From Bacteroidales bacterium (GTDB lineage: Bacteria > Bacteroidota > Bacteroidia > Bacteroidales > UBA932): a DNA stretch of 64,000 bases. The notes under the pieces are model-generated. The model saw only the letters and a list, made by a program, of their open reading frames with translations. It did no database searches and had not been told where the DNA came from. The stretch lies in the NCBI GenBank assembly GCA_015060455.1, contig SUYM01000006.1:42793-106792 (forward strand). Reading direction: 5' to 3'. Position 1 is the stretch's first letter. Each line of letters starts with the position of its first letter. This document shows, piece by piece, positions 7,027 to 16,679 of the stretch. The position numbers were made by a program, and so were the translations under genes.

Positions 7027-9789
7027 TTAGAAGTTGAACTTAAGACCTGCCGAAAATGTCCTTACCGACGGATATGCAGCCTGTAATTGCTCAGGATCAG
7101 CGAACTTGATATTGTCCAGAGAGAAGAGATTGTTTCCTTGGAGGAATATCTTCATGTCGGCAAATTTCAGCATCGATTTCGGGAAGGTGTATGATACGAC
7201 CAGGTTTCTCAGTTTGAGGAAGGATCCGTCCCTGTACCAGAGGGAACTTTCCCTGTAATTGTTTTCGTTGGCCACTGTTGTCAGACGTGGCATTGTGGCC
7301 TTAGAGCGATTTTCGTATGTCCATGGTGTCTCGTTTGACAGGTAGGTCTGTGAGATATTCCCGTTGTCGATCAATGGTTTGTACAATGGCGAGTCAAGAA
7401 GATTGACAGTCACTCCGCATATTCCCTGGAAATCTGCAAGCACCTCAAATCCCTTGTACCCTAATTCCAGGCTGAATCCGAAATAGAAGCGAGGAAGGGA
7501 CGAACCGAACATCTTCACCACATCCTTTGAATCGATCACCATATCACCGTTCTGATCCTTGTACTTGACGTCTCCCGGTCTCACTGTCGAGAATGACTGT
7601 GGGGCGCTGTTGTTTATGTCAAGTTGGTCTGTGAAGAAACCGATTGCTTCAAGGCCGTATCTCTGGCCCACACGGTTGCCTTTGGTGTAGAGATAGTCAT
7701 ATTCCTGATAGGCCTGGTTGTCATTGACTATCTTTGAGTTGAGATATGATGCGCTTGCTCCGATGCCGTATCTGAAATCACCGACATTGTCATACCATCT
7801 GAGGGTTGCGTCAAGTCCTTCATAAAGGTATTCTCCCTCACAGACCTGGCCGACATCGATGCCTATGATGCCTGAAACCGAGGTGTCGCCGCTGACAAGC
7901 ACATTGCTGCGCCTCTCGCCGAAACCGTCAACTGTAAGTCCCAGACGGTTTCCGAATGCCGCGAAGTCAAATCCCAACGTCATTTTCTCAGATTTTTCAG
8001 GGACAAGATTCTCGACAGGAAGGCTTCCTTCCGCCGCTCCCGAAACAGATGTCGAGTTGCTGCCGAAGATATATCCGTTTCCGCTTCCATAGGACTGGCG
8101 CCAGAGTTCATGACTCAGATTGCCGTCCCAGCCTGAAAGACCGTATGATGCGCGGATCTTCAAGAGATCAAGCCATTCAGCATTCTTCATGAAAGGCTCG
8201 TTGCTCATTACCCATGCCGCCGAAAATGCCGGATAAGTATGGAATCTGCTGCCCTTTGGAAGATATGAAGAGCCCGAATGGCTTACCACGGCATTGAGGA
8301 TGTATCTTCCTGCGTATGAATAAGTTGCAGTTCCGATAAACGACTGATTCTTGTGGGAGTTGTTTCTTCCGTTATGTATTGCCGACTGCATGTCATATAT
8401 GACTGCTGCATTCACATTATGCTTTCCGAAAGAGCGGTTATATGCTATCTTAGCCTGCATGTCGGTGTTCATCGTCAGGCTCTCGAACCCTTGTGAGTGC
8501 CCCAGTGTCTTGGAGTCTTCCGAGTAGTATTCAGGTGCTGTCATCAGGGTGCCGTCTTCCGAGATTGACGGGTTCAGGGCCACATAACGATATGTCTTCG
8601 ATGTGGTTTCCTTCATGGCTCCCTTGTTGTCGAATCCGACTAGCACCTGAGCGGACAGACCCGGAGTGATGATGTCAAGATTCTGTTTCAGACTCAGGTT
8701 TGCCAGGAGGATGCCGTACATGTTCCTTATATGCCCCTTGTCCATGAGCAGACCCACAGGATTGGTATCTCCATAGACCTCGCTACCCCCGTAGATGCCC
8801 TCGGCAGTCTTTACCGGAAAGGCAGCGGAAGGAGTCGCATACAATATTCCGAAGATGTTGTTGCGTCCATAGACCGTACCGCCCAGTTCCTGGAGTCTGG
8901 CAGACAGACCGGCACTGAGAAATGTCGTCCTGGTGATATTTACATCAATGTTTGTGCGCAGTGAAAGCCTTGTGTCAGTAGGAGTCGTGTCATATCTGCT
9001 GTCCTGGGTGTTCTCCTTCAGCATCGAGCGGTCACGATAGAAATCCAATGATGTGAAATAGCGGAATCTGCTGCCGCCTCCGTCGAAGGTGAGTTTGAGC
9101 GAATGGGTGGTTCCGAAATCATTCATTGTCTCCTTCCACCAGTTGACATCAGGATATTCGTACGGGTAGGTACCGTCACGGAAGGCGTCAAGTTCGGCCG
9201 GAGAATATCTCGCAGTAAGACCATCACCCGCAAGAGCCTGATTGACAGCGCTGCCATAGGTGTATGCGTCAGCAAATTCCGGATTTCTGAATGGAGTGTT
9301 GAGCCCGAACGAATATTGAGCCTTTATGTCTGTCTTGTCTGCCTTACCCCTCTTTGTCGTCACCATCAGCACCCCGTTTCCTCCCCGGACTCCATATAAT
9401 GCTGCAGAAGCCGCGTCTGTGAGGATATATGCCGATTCGATCTCCATGGATGTCAGGTCTTCAAGCGAGCGCGGGAATCCGTCAACAAGCACGAGCGGAC
9501 TGTGACCATGGATCTGAAGGGTGGAGTAGTTGTCTGCGGAACTGCCGCTGCCCTGAAGCACATTCAGACCGGCGATCTTTCCGTACAAAGCCTTGGTCAC
9601 ATCGGCAGAAGAAGCATTTTCAAATGCCTCGCTGTCAACCCCTGTGACGCTGCGGCTATCTGTCCTTGCAGGTACCTCCATGCCATATCCGACAAGCACC
9701 GTATCAGGCAGGACCCTCTGCGGCTGTGCCTTTGTGGTCATGGCTGCTGTCAAAGACAGTATTATGATTATATTTCTAATATACTTCAT
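7027..9789 (-). CDS. SusC/RagA-family TonB-dependent transporter lacking the carboxypeptidase-D-like extension
   Basis: 920-aa outer-membrane TonB-dependent receptor that imports oligosaccharides with its SusD partner. After a signal peptide ending near TTKAQ, the protein goes almost directly into the TonB box and plug (LVGYGMEVPARTDSRS; then KALYGKIAGLNVLQGSG; LVDGFPRSLEDL), followed by the beta-barrel and a C-terminal barrel strand ending FNF. It lacks the ~80-residue N-terminal CarboxypepD_reg-like domain present in the other SusC here and in most SusC proteins, so it is about 140 residues shorter. The plug motif GVRGGNGVLMVTTKRG is conserved. It is the third gene of the PUL. Confidence 0.92.
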   Translation of the reverse strand: MKYIRNIIIILSLTAAMTTKAQPQRVLPDTVLVGYGMEVPARTDSRSVTGVDSEAFENASSADVTKALYGKIAGLNVLQGSGSSADNYSTLQIHGHSPLVLVDGFPRSLEDLTSMEIESAYILTDAASAALYGVRGGNGVLMVTTKRGKADKTDIKAQYSFGLNTPFRNPEFADAYTYGSAVNQALAGDGLTARYSPAELDAFRDGTYPYEYPDVNWWKETMNDFGTTHSLKLTFDGGGSRFRYFTSLDFYRDRSMLKENTQDSRYDTTPTDTRLSLRTNIDVNITRTTFLSAGLSARLQELGGTVYGRNNIFGILYATPSAAFPVKTAEGIYGGSEVYGDTNPVGLLMDKGHIRNMYGILLANLSLKQNLDIITPGLSAQVLVGFDNKGAMKETTSKTYRYVALNPSISEDGTLMTAPEYYSEDSKTLGHSQGFESLTMNTDMQAKIAYNRSFGKHNVNAAVIYDMQSAIHNGRNNSHKNQSFIGTATYSYAGRYILNAVVSHSGSSYLPKGSRFHTYPAFSAAWVMSNEPFMKNAEWLDLLKIRASYGLSGWDGNLSHELWRQSYGSGNGYIFGSNSTSVSGAAEGSLPVENLVPEKSEKMTLGFDFAAFGNRLGLTVDGFGERRSNVLVSGDTSVSGIIGIDVGQVCEGEYLYEGLDATLRWYDNVGDFRYGIGASASYLNSKIVNDNQAYQEYDYLYTKGNRVGQRYGLEAIGFFTDQLDINNSAPQSFSTVRPGDVKYKDQNGDMVIDSKDVVKMFGSSLPRFYFGFSLELGYKGFEVLADFQGICGVTVNLLDSPLYKPLIDNGNISQTYLSNETPWTYENRSKATMPRLTTVANENNYRESSLWYRDGSFLKLRNLVVSYTFPKSMLKFADMKIFLQGNNLFSLDNIKFADPEQLQAAYPSVRTFSAGLKFNF

Positions 9790-9833
9790 CAGTTTATCTT
9801 TTGAATAAGGATTCTACGACATTTCGCCGGATG

Positions 9834-11600
9834 CTACCATCCCGGGTTCTGTGTCATTCCGTATTTCTTGTTGATCTCATCCTGAGGTATTGGTGCATGA
9901 TACCATCTTGTATCCCAGTTCTCCGCCCAATAACGTGGCGTCAGTTCCACCTTCTCGAATGTGAATGCTGTCGGGCTGGCGAGGTCATTTCCCTTGCTCC
10001 TGAGTCCGTACAGGGTCTTTGTGAAATCATTCTGACGATTGTGACGTACAAGATCAAACCACCTTACCTGCTCGAATCCCAATTCCAGGGCCTTTTCACG
10101 CAGTACGGCCTCGCGGAACTCTTCCTTTGACATCCCGTCTGAAAGGGGAGCAAGTCCTACTCTGGCACGAACCTCATTCACAAGGTCGTATGCCTTTGCA
10201 GACGGTCCGTTTCCAGCCTCATTGATGATCTCTGCGTAGTCCAGCATCATCTCGGCAAGACGCAGATATGACCAGTGGACAGGAACTCCTGAGCGGTCAC
10301 TGTTCTCTCTGAGGATGTACTTCATGATCAGGAAGCCGCTGCCGTTCTTGTTGTTCGGATGATTGATGTACACAGGTGCAGTCGTGCCGTCGCAATATGT
10401 CTCTCCCGGACAGGCAACATTCTCATAAAGGCGAGGGTCGCGTGTGGCCACCATCTGTCCGTCAGTATATTCAAAGAACGGTTCTTTTGAAGGGGCGCTC
10501 CAGTCGAAATCCTCAGGGAAATCGCTGCCGTCCGCCCATGGGAACATATTGACATAGTTCAGTGTCGGCCCGTTGTAATGCCTCTGATTTATATGCGAAT
10601 TATGTGTCTCCGGACCATATCCGTGTCTTATTGAGATCAGCACCTCGCTGCCGCCCCTGTTATAGTAGGCCTTTCTGTAAGCGAGCCTGTATGCTGTATG
10701 ATCTGCGCTTTCAGCCTGGATAAGCGAATATTCTCCGTTTTCTTCAACCGCTTTGAAGAAGTCCTCAGCGGCCTGCAATGCCCTGGTCCATCTTACTGCA
10801 CTGTAATCGCCATAGCAGGTGTAGGCATCAGCCTCTCCATGCCACTTTGCCGATGAGTTGAAGGTCGGACTTGCCGCCCATTGCAATACCTTGACTTTCA
10901 ATGCCATGGCTCCTGCCTTCGTCATTCTTCCGTCATTGATCTGGTCCTGTTTCCATGCCAGTGAACCTGAGGATATGGCCTCATCAAGCAGTGCGACGAT
11001 ATTATCAACGGTCTGAGCAAAACTCACGCGAGGGAAGTTCATCTTTTCATTTACATCGACCGCATGGTCCAGCCATGGCACTCCGCCGATATATCTGAGC
11101 ATATCAAAATATGACAGAGCGATGATGATCTTTGCCTCAGCGATTCTTCTTGCTCTCACCTGGTCTGTATAGTCAGGGACCTTTGATGCATTTTCGATGA
11201 ACATCCACGCATATCTGATTGCAGTCCAGTCTCTTTCGCCGGCGAAATGATATGCCGCACTTGTGTTGACCGTGGATGCGCTGAGAGCACCGTTGTAATA
11301 ATATTTTATCGGTCCGTCGCTGATGTTGTCGCGGAAACTCTGGCAGAGGTCTGTGAGAGATTCAAGTATATTGCCGCCGAGCCTGTTGTCAAGAGAAGTA
11401 GGAATGCCATAAGGCAGATTGCGATATGCCTCGTTAAGCACCTTGTCGGCCTCATCCTGACTTGAAAACATCTTTTCAAGATCTGCACCTGAACTTTCCG
11501 GACGGTCGCCGAGGAAGTCCTTGTCAAAACTTATCTGTGAACAAGACATAAGCATGGCAAGTCCTGCACAGAATAATATTCTTATGTATATATTCTTCAT
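9834..11600 (-). CDS. SusD/RagB-family glycan-binding lipoprotein (first pair)
   Basis: 588-aa SusD homologue with lipobox LMSC (Cys ~20). Family features are the N-terminal EADKVLNEAYRNLPYG region, the helical KIIIALSYFDMLRYIGGVPWL segment (core SYFDMLRYIGGVPW), the C-terminal REKALELGFEQVRWFDLVRH, and the final MTQNPGW. It is the partner of the upstream SusC, 12 nt away. The second SusC begins about 45 nt downstream, so two complete susCD pairs lie head to tail in this PUL. Divergence between the two SusD proteins suggests different ligands or oligosaccharide sizes. Confidence 0.93.
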   Translation of the reverse strand: MKNIYIRILFCAGLAMLMSCSQISFDKDFLGDRPESSGADLEKMFSSQDEADKVLNEAYRNLPYGIPTSLDNRLGGNILESLTDLCQSFRDNISDGPIKYYYNGALSASTVNTSAAYHFAGERDWTAIRYAWMFIENASKVPDYTDQVRARRIAEAKIIIALSYFDMLRYIGGVPWLDHAVDVNEKMNFPRVSFAQTVDNIVALLDEAISSGSLAWKQDQINDGRMTKAGAMALKVKVLQWAASPTFNSSAKWHGEADAYTCYGDYSAVRWTRALQAAEDFFKAVEENGEYSLIQAESADHTAYRLAYRKAYYNRGGSEVLISIRHGYGPETHNSHINQRHYNGPTLNYVNMFPWADGSDFPEDFDWSAPSKEPFFEYTDGQMVATRDPRLYENVACPGETYCDGTTAPVYINHPNNKNGSGFLIMKYILRENSDRSGVPVHWSYLRLAEMMLDYAEIINEAGNGPSAKAYDLVNEVRARVGLAPLSDGMSKEEFREAVLREKALELGFEQVRWFDLVRHNRQNDFTKTLYGLRSKGNDLASPTAFTFEKVELTPRYWAENWDTRWYHAPIPQDEINKKYGMTQNPGW

Positions 11601-11612
11601 ACTTAAAGTCTT

Positions 11613-14600
11613 TTAGAAATTGATGTTCAGTCCGAAATTGTATAGTCTCACCAGCGGGTAGTCTCCGGTTCTGGTCGTCTGACCCTCAGGGTCGATGATC
11701 TTCAACTTGGAGAAGGTAAGCAGGTTATATCCGCTGAACGTGAATCCCAACGATGCTATGCGCAGTTTCTTCATCCAGTTCATATTGGACAGGGTGTAGC
11801 CGACCGTGACGTTCTTGAGTCTGATGTATGACGAGTCCATCAGCCAGAGAGTCGAGTTCTCCGAGTTCCAGCTTTCCGATGTCTCCGCCGGACGTGGATA
11901 TATTGCATCAGCCTGATTTTCAGGAGTCCAGCAATCCTCGTAGAAATATGAAAGCAGACCTCTCTTTCCGGCATTGGTAAACGGGATGCGGTATTCGATG
12001 TCCAGCATCTTGTCCACGTGGGTGGCACCTGTCCACTGCATGCTGAATGAGAATCCCTTCCATGTCAGCCCTGCGTTCAGTCCGAACATGTATTCTGGTC
12101 TTGAACTGTATCCTGTCACGCATTTGTCATCCCCGTTGACTATACCGTCTCCGTTCAGGTCCGCATACATCGCATCTCCGGGATAGACCTTCTGATATGG
12201 CTGAGGAAGATCAGGGTTGAGAGTCAGGTTTCCCTTCTCATCCTGTATGAAATCGCTGTACTGATACAGTCTGATATATTTGTACATGCCGCTCTGACGG
12301 TCTGTCGGACCTCCTGTCTGGTTCATATATGAGTACTGCTTGGGAACCTCATCCATATAGATGATCTTGTTCCGGGCAAAGGACATGTTGGCATTGATGA
12401 AATAGTTGAAATCCTTCACCGGCGAGTCGTTCCAGGAAAGGTCTATCTCATATCCCTGATTGATCACCTCACCTATATTCAGGTCAGGAGATGTGGTCGC
12501 GATGATTCCCGGAGTCGATTGCGGAGTGATGAGAATGCCGGTTCTGTCCTCATAGAAATAATCGGCAACCAATGAAAGTCTGTTGTTGAGGAACTTGGCA
12601 TCAATGCCGACGTTGGTCTTGGCTGCTGTCTCCCATGTTACAAGGTCATTGCCCGGTCTTGACATCGCGTATGCAGACGACATGTCAGGATTATCCGTTC
12701 CGAAACTGTATGAACCTGATTCCGTCCATACCGCAGGCATGTACATGAAACGTGTGCTCACACCCTTGTCCGAGCCCACAAGTCCCCATGAGGCACGCAG
12801 TTTAAGATAACTGAATACTTTCTGCCTGCTCATGAAGTTCTCCGACGATATCACCCATCCTGCCGATACCGATGGAAACAGACCGAATCTTGTTTTTCCC
12901 GGAGCGAAATTTTCAGATCCGTTATATCCGAGATTCAGATCCACCATATACTTTGTCATATAGGAATATGTGGCGCGTGAGACAAGACCCATGTAACTCC
13001 GTGGAATATAGGTATATGTCGATGGATAATAATTGCGTGACATATTGTAGAGCAGAAGTGCTCCCACCTTATGGTATCCGAAACTGCGGTCATAATTGAG
13101 CCTTGCCTCGGCATACCAGTTCTGACCACGCCCGTTGCTTTCGGAATATGAAAGGGGAGTGTCATTGCCCGTCGGCTCATAAATGATGGTCTTGTCATAG
13201 TCAGGACTTACCGGATCCATCTGACCCTTGCTGTCAAAATATGACTTGTAGTAAGCGGTCTGGTATTCTACACCGCCGCCTGAGTATTTCTTCGTCAGGG
13301 AAAGGACATTGTCGTATGCTCCCTTGACACTGAAACTCAATCCTTCTGTAATGAAATCGAGTTTTTGAGTTATGTCAAGGTCGATATTAAGTGTAGTATT
13401 GTATTTCTTTGAATATCCGTAGCCATAGAATATGAACATGCCGTCCCTCATGATTTCTCCTTCAATGGGAGTCAATTTGTTCGGAATCACCGTACGGACT
13501 CCATCAAGGAATCCCGGACCGGCAAACGGCACTGTCCAGACCTGTGTGATCACCCATGGGTTCTGGTCCTGAGTTGTACCCGAAACCACGTTGCCGGGCT
13601 CCTGAGTGGTCCCTACAACACCTCCGATGCCGAGTTTCATTGTGGTAGTCGGGGTCAGCCTCGCATCAATGTTTGCACGGTAATTATACCTGTCATAACG
13701 GTAGTTGTTATCATATTTCTGTCCCGGAAACTGTTTCAAAAGTCCGTTCTGATATAGATAACCCACTGAAATGAAGTATTTTACCTTATCGTTGCCACCG
13801 GAAATGTTGATGTTGTTGTTGCTCTGGAGATAGATGTCATTGTAGATGTAGTCCTGCCAGTCAACACTTGGATACATGATCGGGTCAGAACCAGTCCTAT
13901 ACGCTTCCACAGCCTCGCGTGAGAAATACTGTTTCTTGTCTGTGATCCCGTCAAGTTCCTGCTTTATGTTCCAGAATCTGGCATATTCATAACTTCCGGT
14001 CTGCTTTACCAATGAAATAGGTTGCTGAAGTCCCAATGAAGTGCTTACGGATATGGAAGGTTTTCCGCTCGTTCCACGACGTGTGTTGACGAGGATAACA
14101 CCGTTTGCACCTCTCACGCCGAATACCGCAGTACTTGATGCATCTTTCAGCACGGATATGCTCTCTATTTCATTCGGATCGATCTGAGAGAAATCCCTTT
14201 CCACGCCATCCACAAGCACAAGTGGCGCTGCAAGGGAATTGTTAAGTGAGCCGCTTCCGCGGATATAGATGGTGGCGGCGTCTTTTCCCGGCTGTCCGCT
14301 TGTCTGCACTGCAGAGACTCCCGGAATGTTGCCAGCAAGCATGTTTGTCACGCTTGTGGCAGGAGATTTCAGCAGTTCATCGGTCTTTACGGAGGACAAG
14401 GCTCCTGTTATGCTTGCCTTGTTTGCAGTTCCGTAGGCGATGACCACCGTCTCCTCGATACTTTCCGTGTCGTTTTCAAGAATGACATCCAGGACAGACT
14501 TTCCGCCTACTTTTACGCTTTTGTCCAGAAATCCTATGGAAGAGAAATCCAGAACAGCGTCAGGTGCTGTCATGATGGAGAAGCGCCCGTCAATGTCTGT

Positions 14601-14765
14601 GAATGTTCCGGTGGTAGTTCCTTTTACAAGCACGTTGGCCCCGGGGATCGGCTCCTTCTGAGTGTCTGTGACGACACCGCTGACCTCGATGTTCTGAGCA
14701 GAAATGCTTGTAATGCAAAAACCGCCGAAAATACAAACAAAAAAGATAAGAATCTGTTTTGTCAT
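11613..14765 (-). CDS. SusC/RagA-family TonB-dependent transporter (first pair)
   Basis: Predicted 1050-aa outer-membrane transporter. The start is placed at the ATG at 14765 (MTKQILIFFVCIFGGFC...), which gives a clean signal peptide; a 12-residue longer form from 14801 would spoil it. Domain order is signal peptide, CarboxypepD_reg-like domain (VSGVVTDTQKEPIPGANVLV; TDIDGRFSI), TonB box and plug (EETVVIAYGT, GVRGANGVILVNTRRG), and a ~700-residue barrel ending NFGLNINF. It is the first gene of the minus-strand PUL and presumably the most highly expressed. No HTCS, ECF sigma/anti-sigma or SusR-type regulator is adjacent in the window. Confidence 0.95.
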   Translation of the reverse strand: MTKQILIFFVCIFGGFCITSISAQNIEVSGVVTDTQKEPIPGANVLVKGTTTGTFTDIDGRFSIMTAPDAVLDFSSIGFLDKSVKVGGKSVLDVILENDTESIEETVVIAYGTANKASITGALSSVKTDELLKSPATSVTNMLAGNIPGVSAVQTSGQPGKDAATIYIRGSGSLNNSLAAPLVLVDGVERDFSQIDPNEIESISVLKDASSTAVFGVRGANGVILVNTRRGTSGKPSISVSTSLGLQQPISLVKQTGSYEYARFWNIKQELDGITDKKQYFSREAVEAYRTGSDPIMYPSVDWQDYIYNDIYLQSNNNINISGGNDKVKYFISVGYLYQNGLLKQFPGQKYDNNYRYDRYNYRANIDARLTPTTTMKLGIGGVVGTTQEPGNVVSGTTQDQNPWVITQVWTVPFAGPGFLDGVRTVIPNKLTPIEGEIMRDGMFIFYGYGYSKKYNTTLNIDLDITQKLDFITEGLSFSVKGAYDNVLSLTKKYSGGGVEYQTAYYKSYFDSKGQMDPVSPDYDKTIIYEPTGNDTPLSYSESNGRGQNWYAEARLNYDRSFGYHKVGALLLYNMSRNYYPSTYTYIPRSYMGLVSRATYSYMTKYMVDLNLGYNGSENFAPGKTRFGLFPSVSAGWVISSENFMSRQKVFSYLKLRASWGLVGSDKGVSTRFMYMPAVWTESGSYSFGTDNPDMSSAYAMSRPGNDLVTWETAAKTNVGIDAKFLNNRLSLVADYFYEDRTGILITPQSTPGIIATTSPDLNIGEVINQGYEIDLSWNDSPVKDFNYFINANMSFARNKIIYMDEVPKQYSYMNQTGGPTDRQSGMYKYIRLYQYSDFIQDEKGNLTLNPDLPQPYQKVYPGDAMYADLNGDGIVNGDDKCVTGYSSRPEYMFGLNAGLTWKGFSFSMQWTGATHVDKMLDIEYRIPFTNAGKRGLLSYFYEDCWTPENQADAIYPRPAETSESWNSENSTLWLMDSSYIRLKNVTVGYTLSNMNWMKKLRIASLGFTFSGYNLLTFSKLKIIDPEGQTTRTGDYPLVRLYNFGLNINF

Positions 14766-14891
14766 ACTGTGATTGGTTTTGGTGATTAATTGCTGTGGCA
14801 CTTCGACTCAAAACAAAGTCTGCACCTTATTCAATGACAAATGAGCCGTCCTAATGTCTTGTGGAGATTTTCTAAAAAATCCTGGATAAAA

Positions 14892-15821
14892 TTAAAAAAT
14901 TGAAATCATGTTCCGGATTGCCTTCTCTGCCTGCCGGCGTGTCGGCTCGTCAAGAATGACCTCAGGAGCCTCGTTTTCAAGGCACGAAAGTATGTTTTCC
15001 AGATTGACCATCTTCATATATCTGCACTCGTTGCAGTCAGACTGGTCTGCCGGAGCAGGGATGAATGTCTTCTGAGGGTATCTCTTCTTCATTTCCGTCA
15101 GGATGCCTGGCTCGGTGACGACGATGAACTCCTGCGCCTGGTCTTTCCCGCACCAGGTGAGGATGCCTGCTGTCGAGCCGATATAGTCCGCTTCCGTCAG
15201 CAGTCTTGCCGGACACTCAGGATGGGCGACCACCTTGGCAGCAGGGTACTGGGCTTTCAGTTTCATCAGACGTTCATATGAAAATTCCTCATGCACTGTG
15301 CAGGCACCGTTCCATATGACCATATTCTCTCTTCCTGTGAGTTTCTTTATGTATGCTCCGAGGTTACGGTCAGGACCAAAAATTATCGGTCTGTCGGCAG
15401 GAATGCTCTGAACCACCTGCAATGCGTTTGTCGATGTGCAGCAGATGTCGGTCAGCGCCTTTATTCCCACTGATGTGTTTACGTATGATACGACAGTGTG
15501 GTCAGGGTATTTTGCCTTGAATGCTGCAAATTCCTCAGGCTGACATGATTCTGCCAGAGAGCATCCTGCCTCAGGTACGGGTATGAGCACCTTCTTCTCA
15601 GGACAGAGCACCTTGGCGGTCTCAGCCATGAAATTGACTCCTGCAAAAAGGATGACAGGGGCGTCTATTTCCTGTGCCTTGATGGAAAGCGCAAGCGAGT
15701 CTCCGAGAAAATCCGCCACTGCCTGTACGTCCTCCGAAGTATAGTAATGCGCCAGAATTACGGCGTTCTTCTGTTTTTTGAGTTCGTTTATCCTGTTTAT
15801 GAGTTCCGATGATTTGCTCAT
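14892..15821 (-). CDS. nadA: Quinolinate synthase A
   Basis: 309-aa NadA, the [4Fe-4S] enzyme that condenses iminoaspartate with dihydroxyacetone phosphate to quinolinate in de novo NAD synthesis. The N-terminus carries NAVILAHYYTSEDVQAVADF, and the three cluster cysteines are in the contexts ICCTSTNA, HPECPA and the C-terminal SDCNECRYM. It is last in the nadB-nadC-nadA order and begins 2 nt after the nadC stop. Length is normal for the family. Confidence 0.96.
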   Translation of the reverse strand: MSKSSELINRINELKKQKNAVILAHYYTSEDVQAVADFLGDSLALSIKAQEIDAPVILFAGVNFMAETAKVLCPEKKVLIPVPEAGCSLAESCQPEEFAAFKAKYPDHTVVSYVNTSVGIKALTDICCTSTNALQVVQSIPADRPIIFGPDRNLGAYIKKLTGRENMVIWNGACTVHEEFSYERLMKLKAQYPAAKVVAHPECPARLLTEADYIGSTAGILTWCGKDQAQEFIVVTEPGILTEMKKRYPQKTFIPAPADQSDCNECRYMKMVNLENILSCLENEAPEVILDEPTRRQAEKAIRNMISIF

Positions 15822-15823
15822 GC

Positions 15824-16675
15824 CTATGCCTCGATTTGAATATTCATACTTATATCCATGGCCCTGACCGTATGTGTCAATGCTCCGACGCTGATATAAT
15901 CCACACCGGTTGCTGCAACCTCGATAAGACGCGGGATGCTCATATTTCCGGAGGCTTCCGTCTTGATGCCCTTGTCAGCGGCCTTGATGAGTGCAACAGC
16001 CTCTGTCATTGCTTCATTGCTCATGTTGTCGAGCATGATTATGTCCGCTCCGGCCTCGATTGCCTGCCTTACCTCGTCAAGGTTTGTGGTCTCGACCTCG
16101 ATCCTGATGGACGGGTCTATTGTAGAGCGCACCTGCTCCACTGCCTTGGCGATGCCGCCTGCCATCTTGATATGGTTATCCTTTATCATTGCCATATCAT
16201 ACAGACCCATACGATGGTTTGTTCCGCCTCCGTGCTTTACTGCAAGTTTGTCCAGAACACGCATTCCCGGTGCTGTCTTGCGTGTGTCGAGCAGTTGGGT
16301 GGCCGTGCCTTTAAGTTCCTTCACATATCTTGCAGTCTCGGTGGCGATGCCCGACATCCTCTGGAATATGTTCAGTGAGAGCCTTTCGCCTTTGAGAAGG
16401 GTAGGGTAGGTCGCTTCAATCTTCAATATGACCTCTCCTTTGCTGACAAGATCTCCGTCATTGAAATATGGGGTGAAGACTACATTGTCTTGAAGCCTTT
16501 CATAAACCATCTTCACGATTTCAAGACCTGAAATCACTCCGTCCTGCTTGGCAGTCATGGTTGCGACTGCGTTCATGGATTCAGGAATGATTGATTCTGT
16601 TGTCACATCTCCTGTGTTGATGTCTTCCTCGAAACCCAGGTCAAGGAGTTTATTGATAAGATTTTCGTAAAGCAT
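15824..16675 (-). CDS. nadC: Nicotinate-nucleotide pyrophosphorylase (carboxylating)
   Basis: 283-aa NadC (quinolinate phosphoribosyltransferase), which converts quinolinate and PRPP to nicotinate mononucleotide. Diagnostic segments are LNIFQRMSGIAT, LDTRKTAPGMRVLDKLAVKH, GGGTNHRMGLYDM and IKDNHI, then LDNMSNEAMTEAV and the C-terminal SVGALTHTVRAMDISM. It sits 4 nt after nadB and 2 nt before nadA, so the three genes form one operon encoding the full aspartate-to-NaMN route. Confidence 0.96.
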   Translation of the reverse strand: MLYENLINKLLDLGFEEDINTGDVTTESIIPESMNAVATMTAKQDGVISGLEIVKMVYERLQDNVVFTPYFNDGDLVSKGEVILKIEATYPTLLKGERLSLNIFQRMSGIATETARYVKELKGTATQLLDTRKTAPGMRVLDKLAVKHGGGTNHRMGLYDMAMIKDNHIKMAGGIAKAVEQVRSTIDPSIRIEVETTNLDEVRQAIEAGADIIMLDNMSNEAMTEAVALIKAADKGIKTEASGNMSIPRLIEVAATGVDYISVGALTHTVRAMDISMNIQIEA

Positions 16676-16679
16676 ATCG

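Noticed and set aside
15809..16409. Plus-strand frames of 157-189 aa opposite nadC
   Set aside because: Antisense shadows; nadC motifs are fully conserved on the minus strand.
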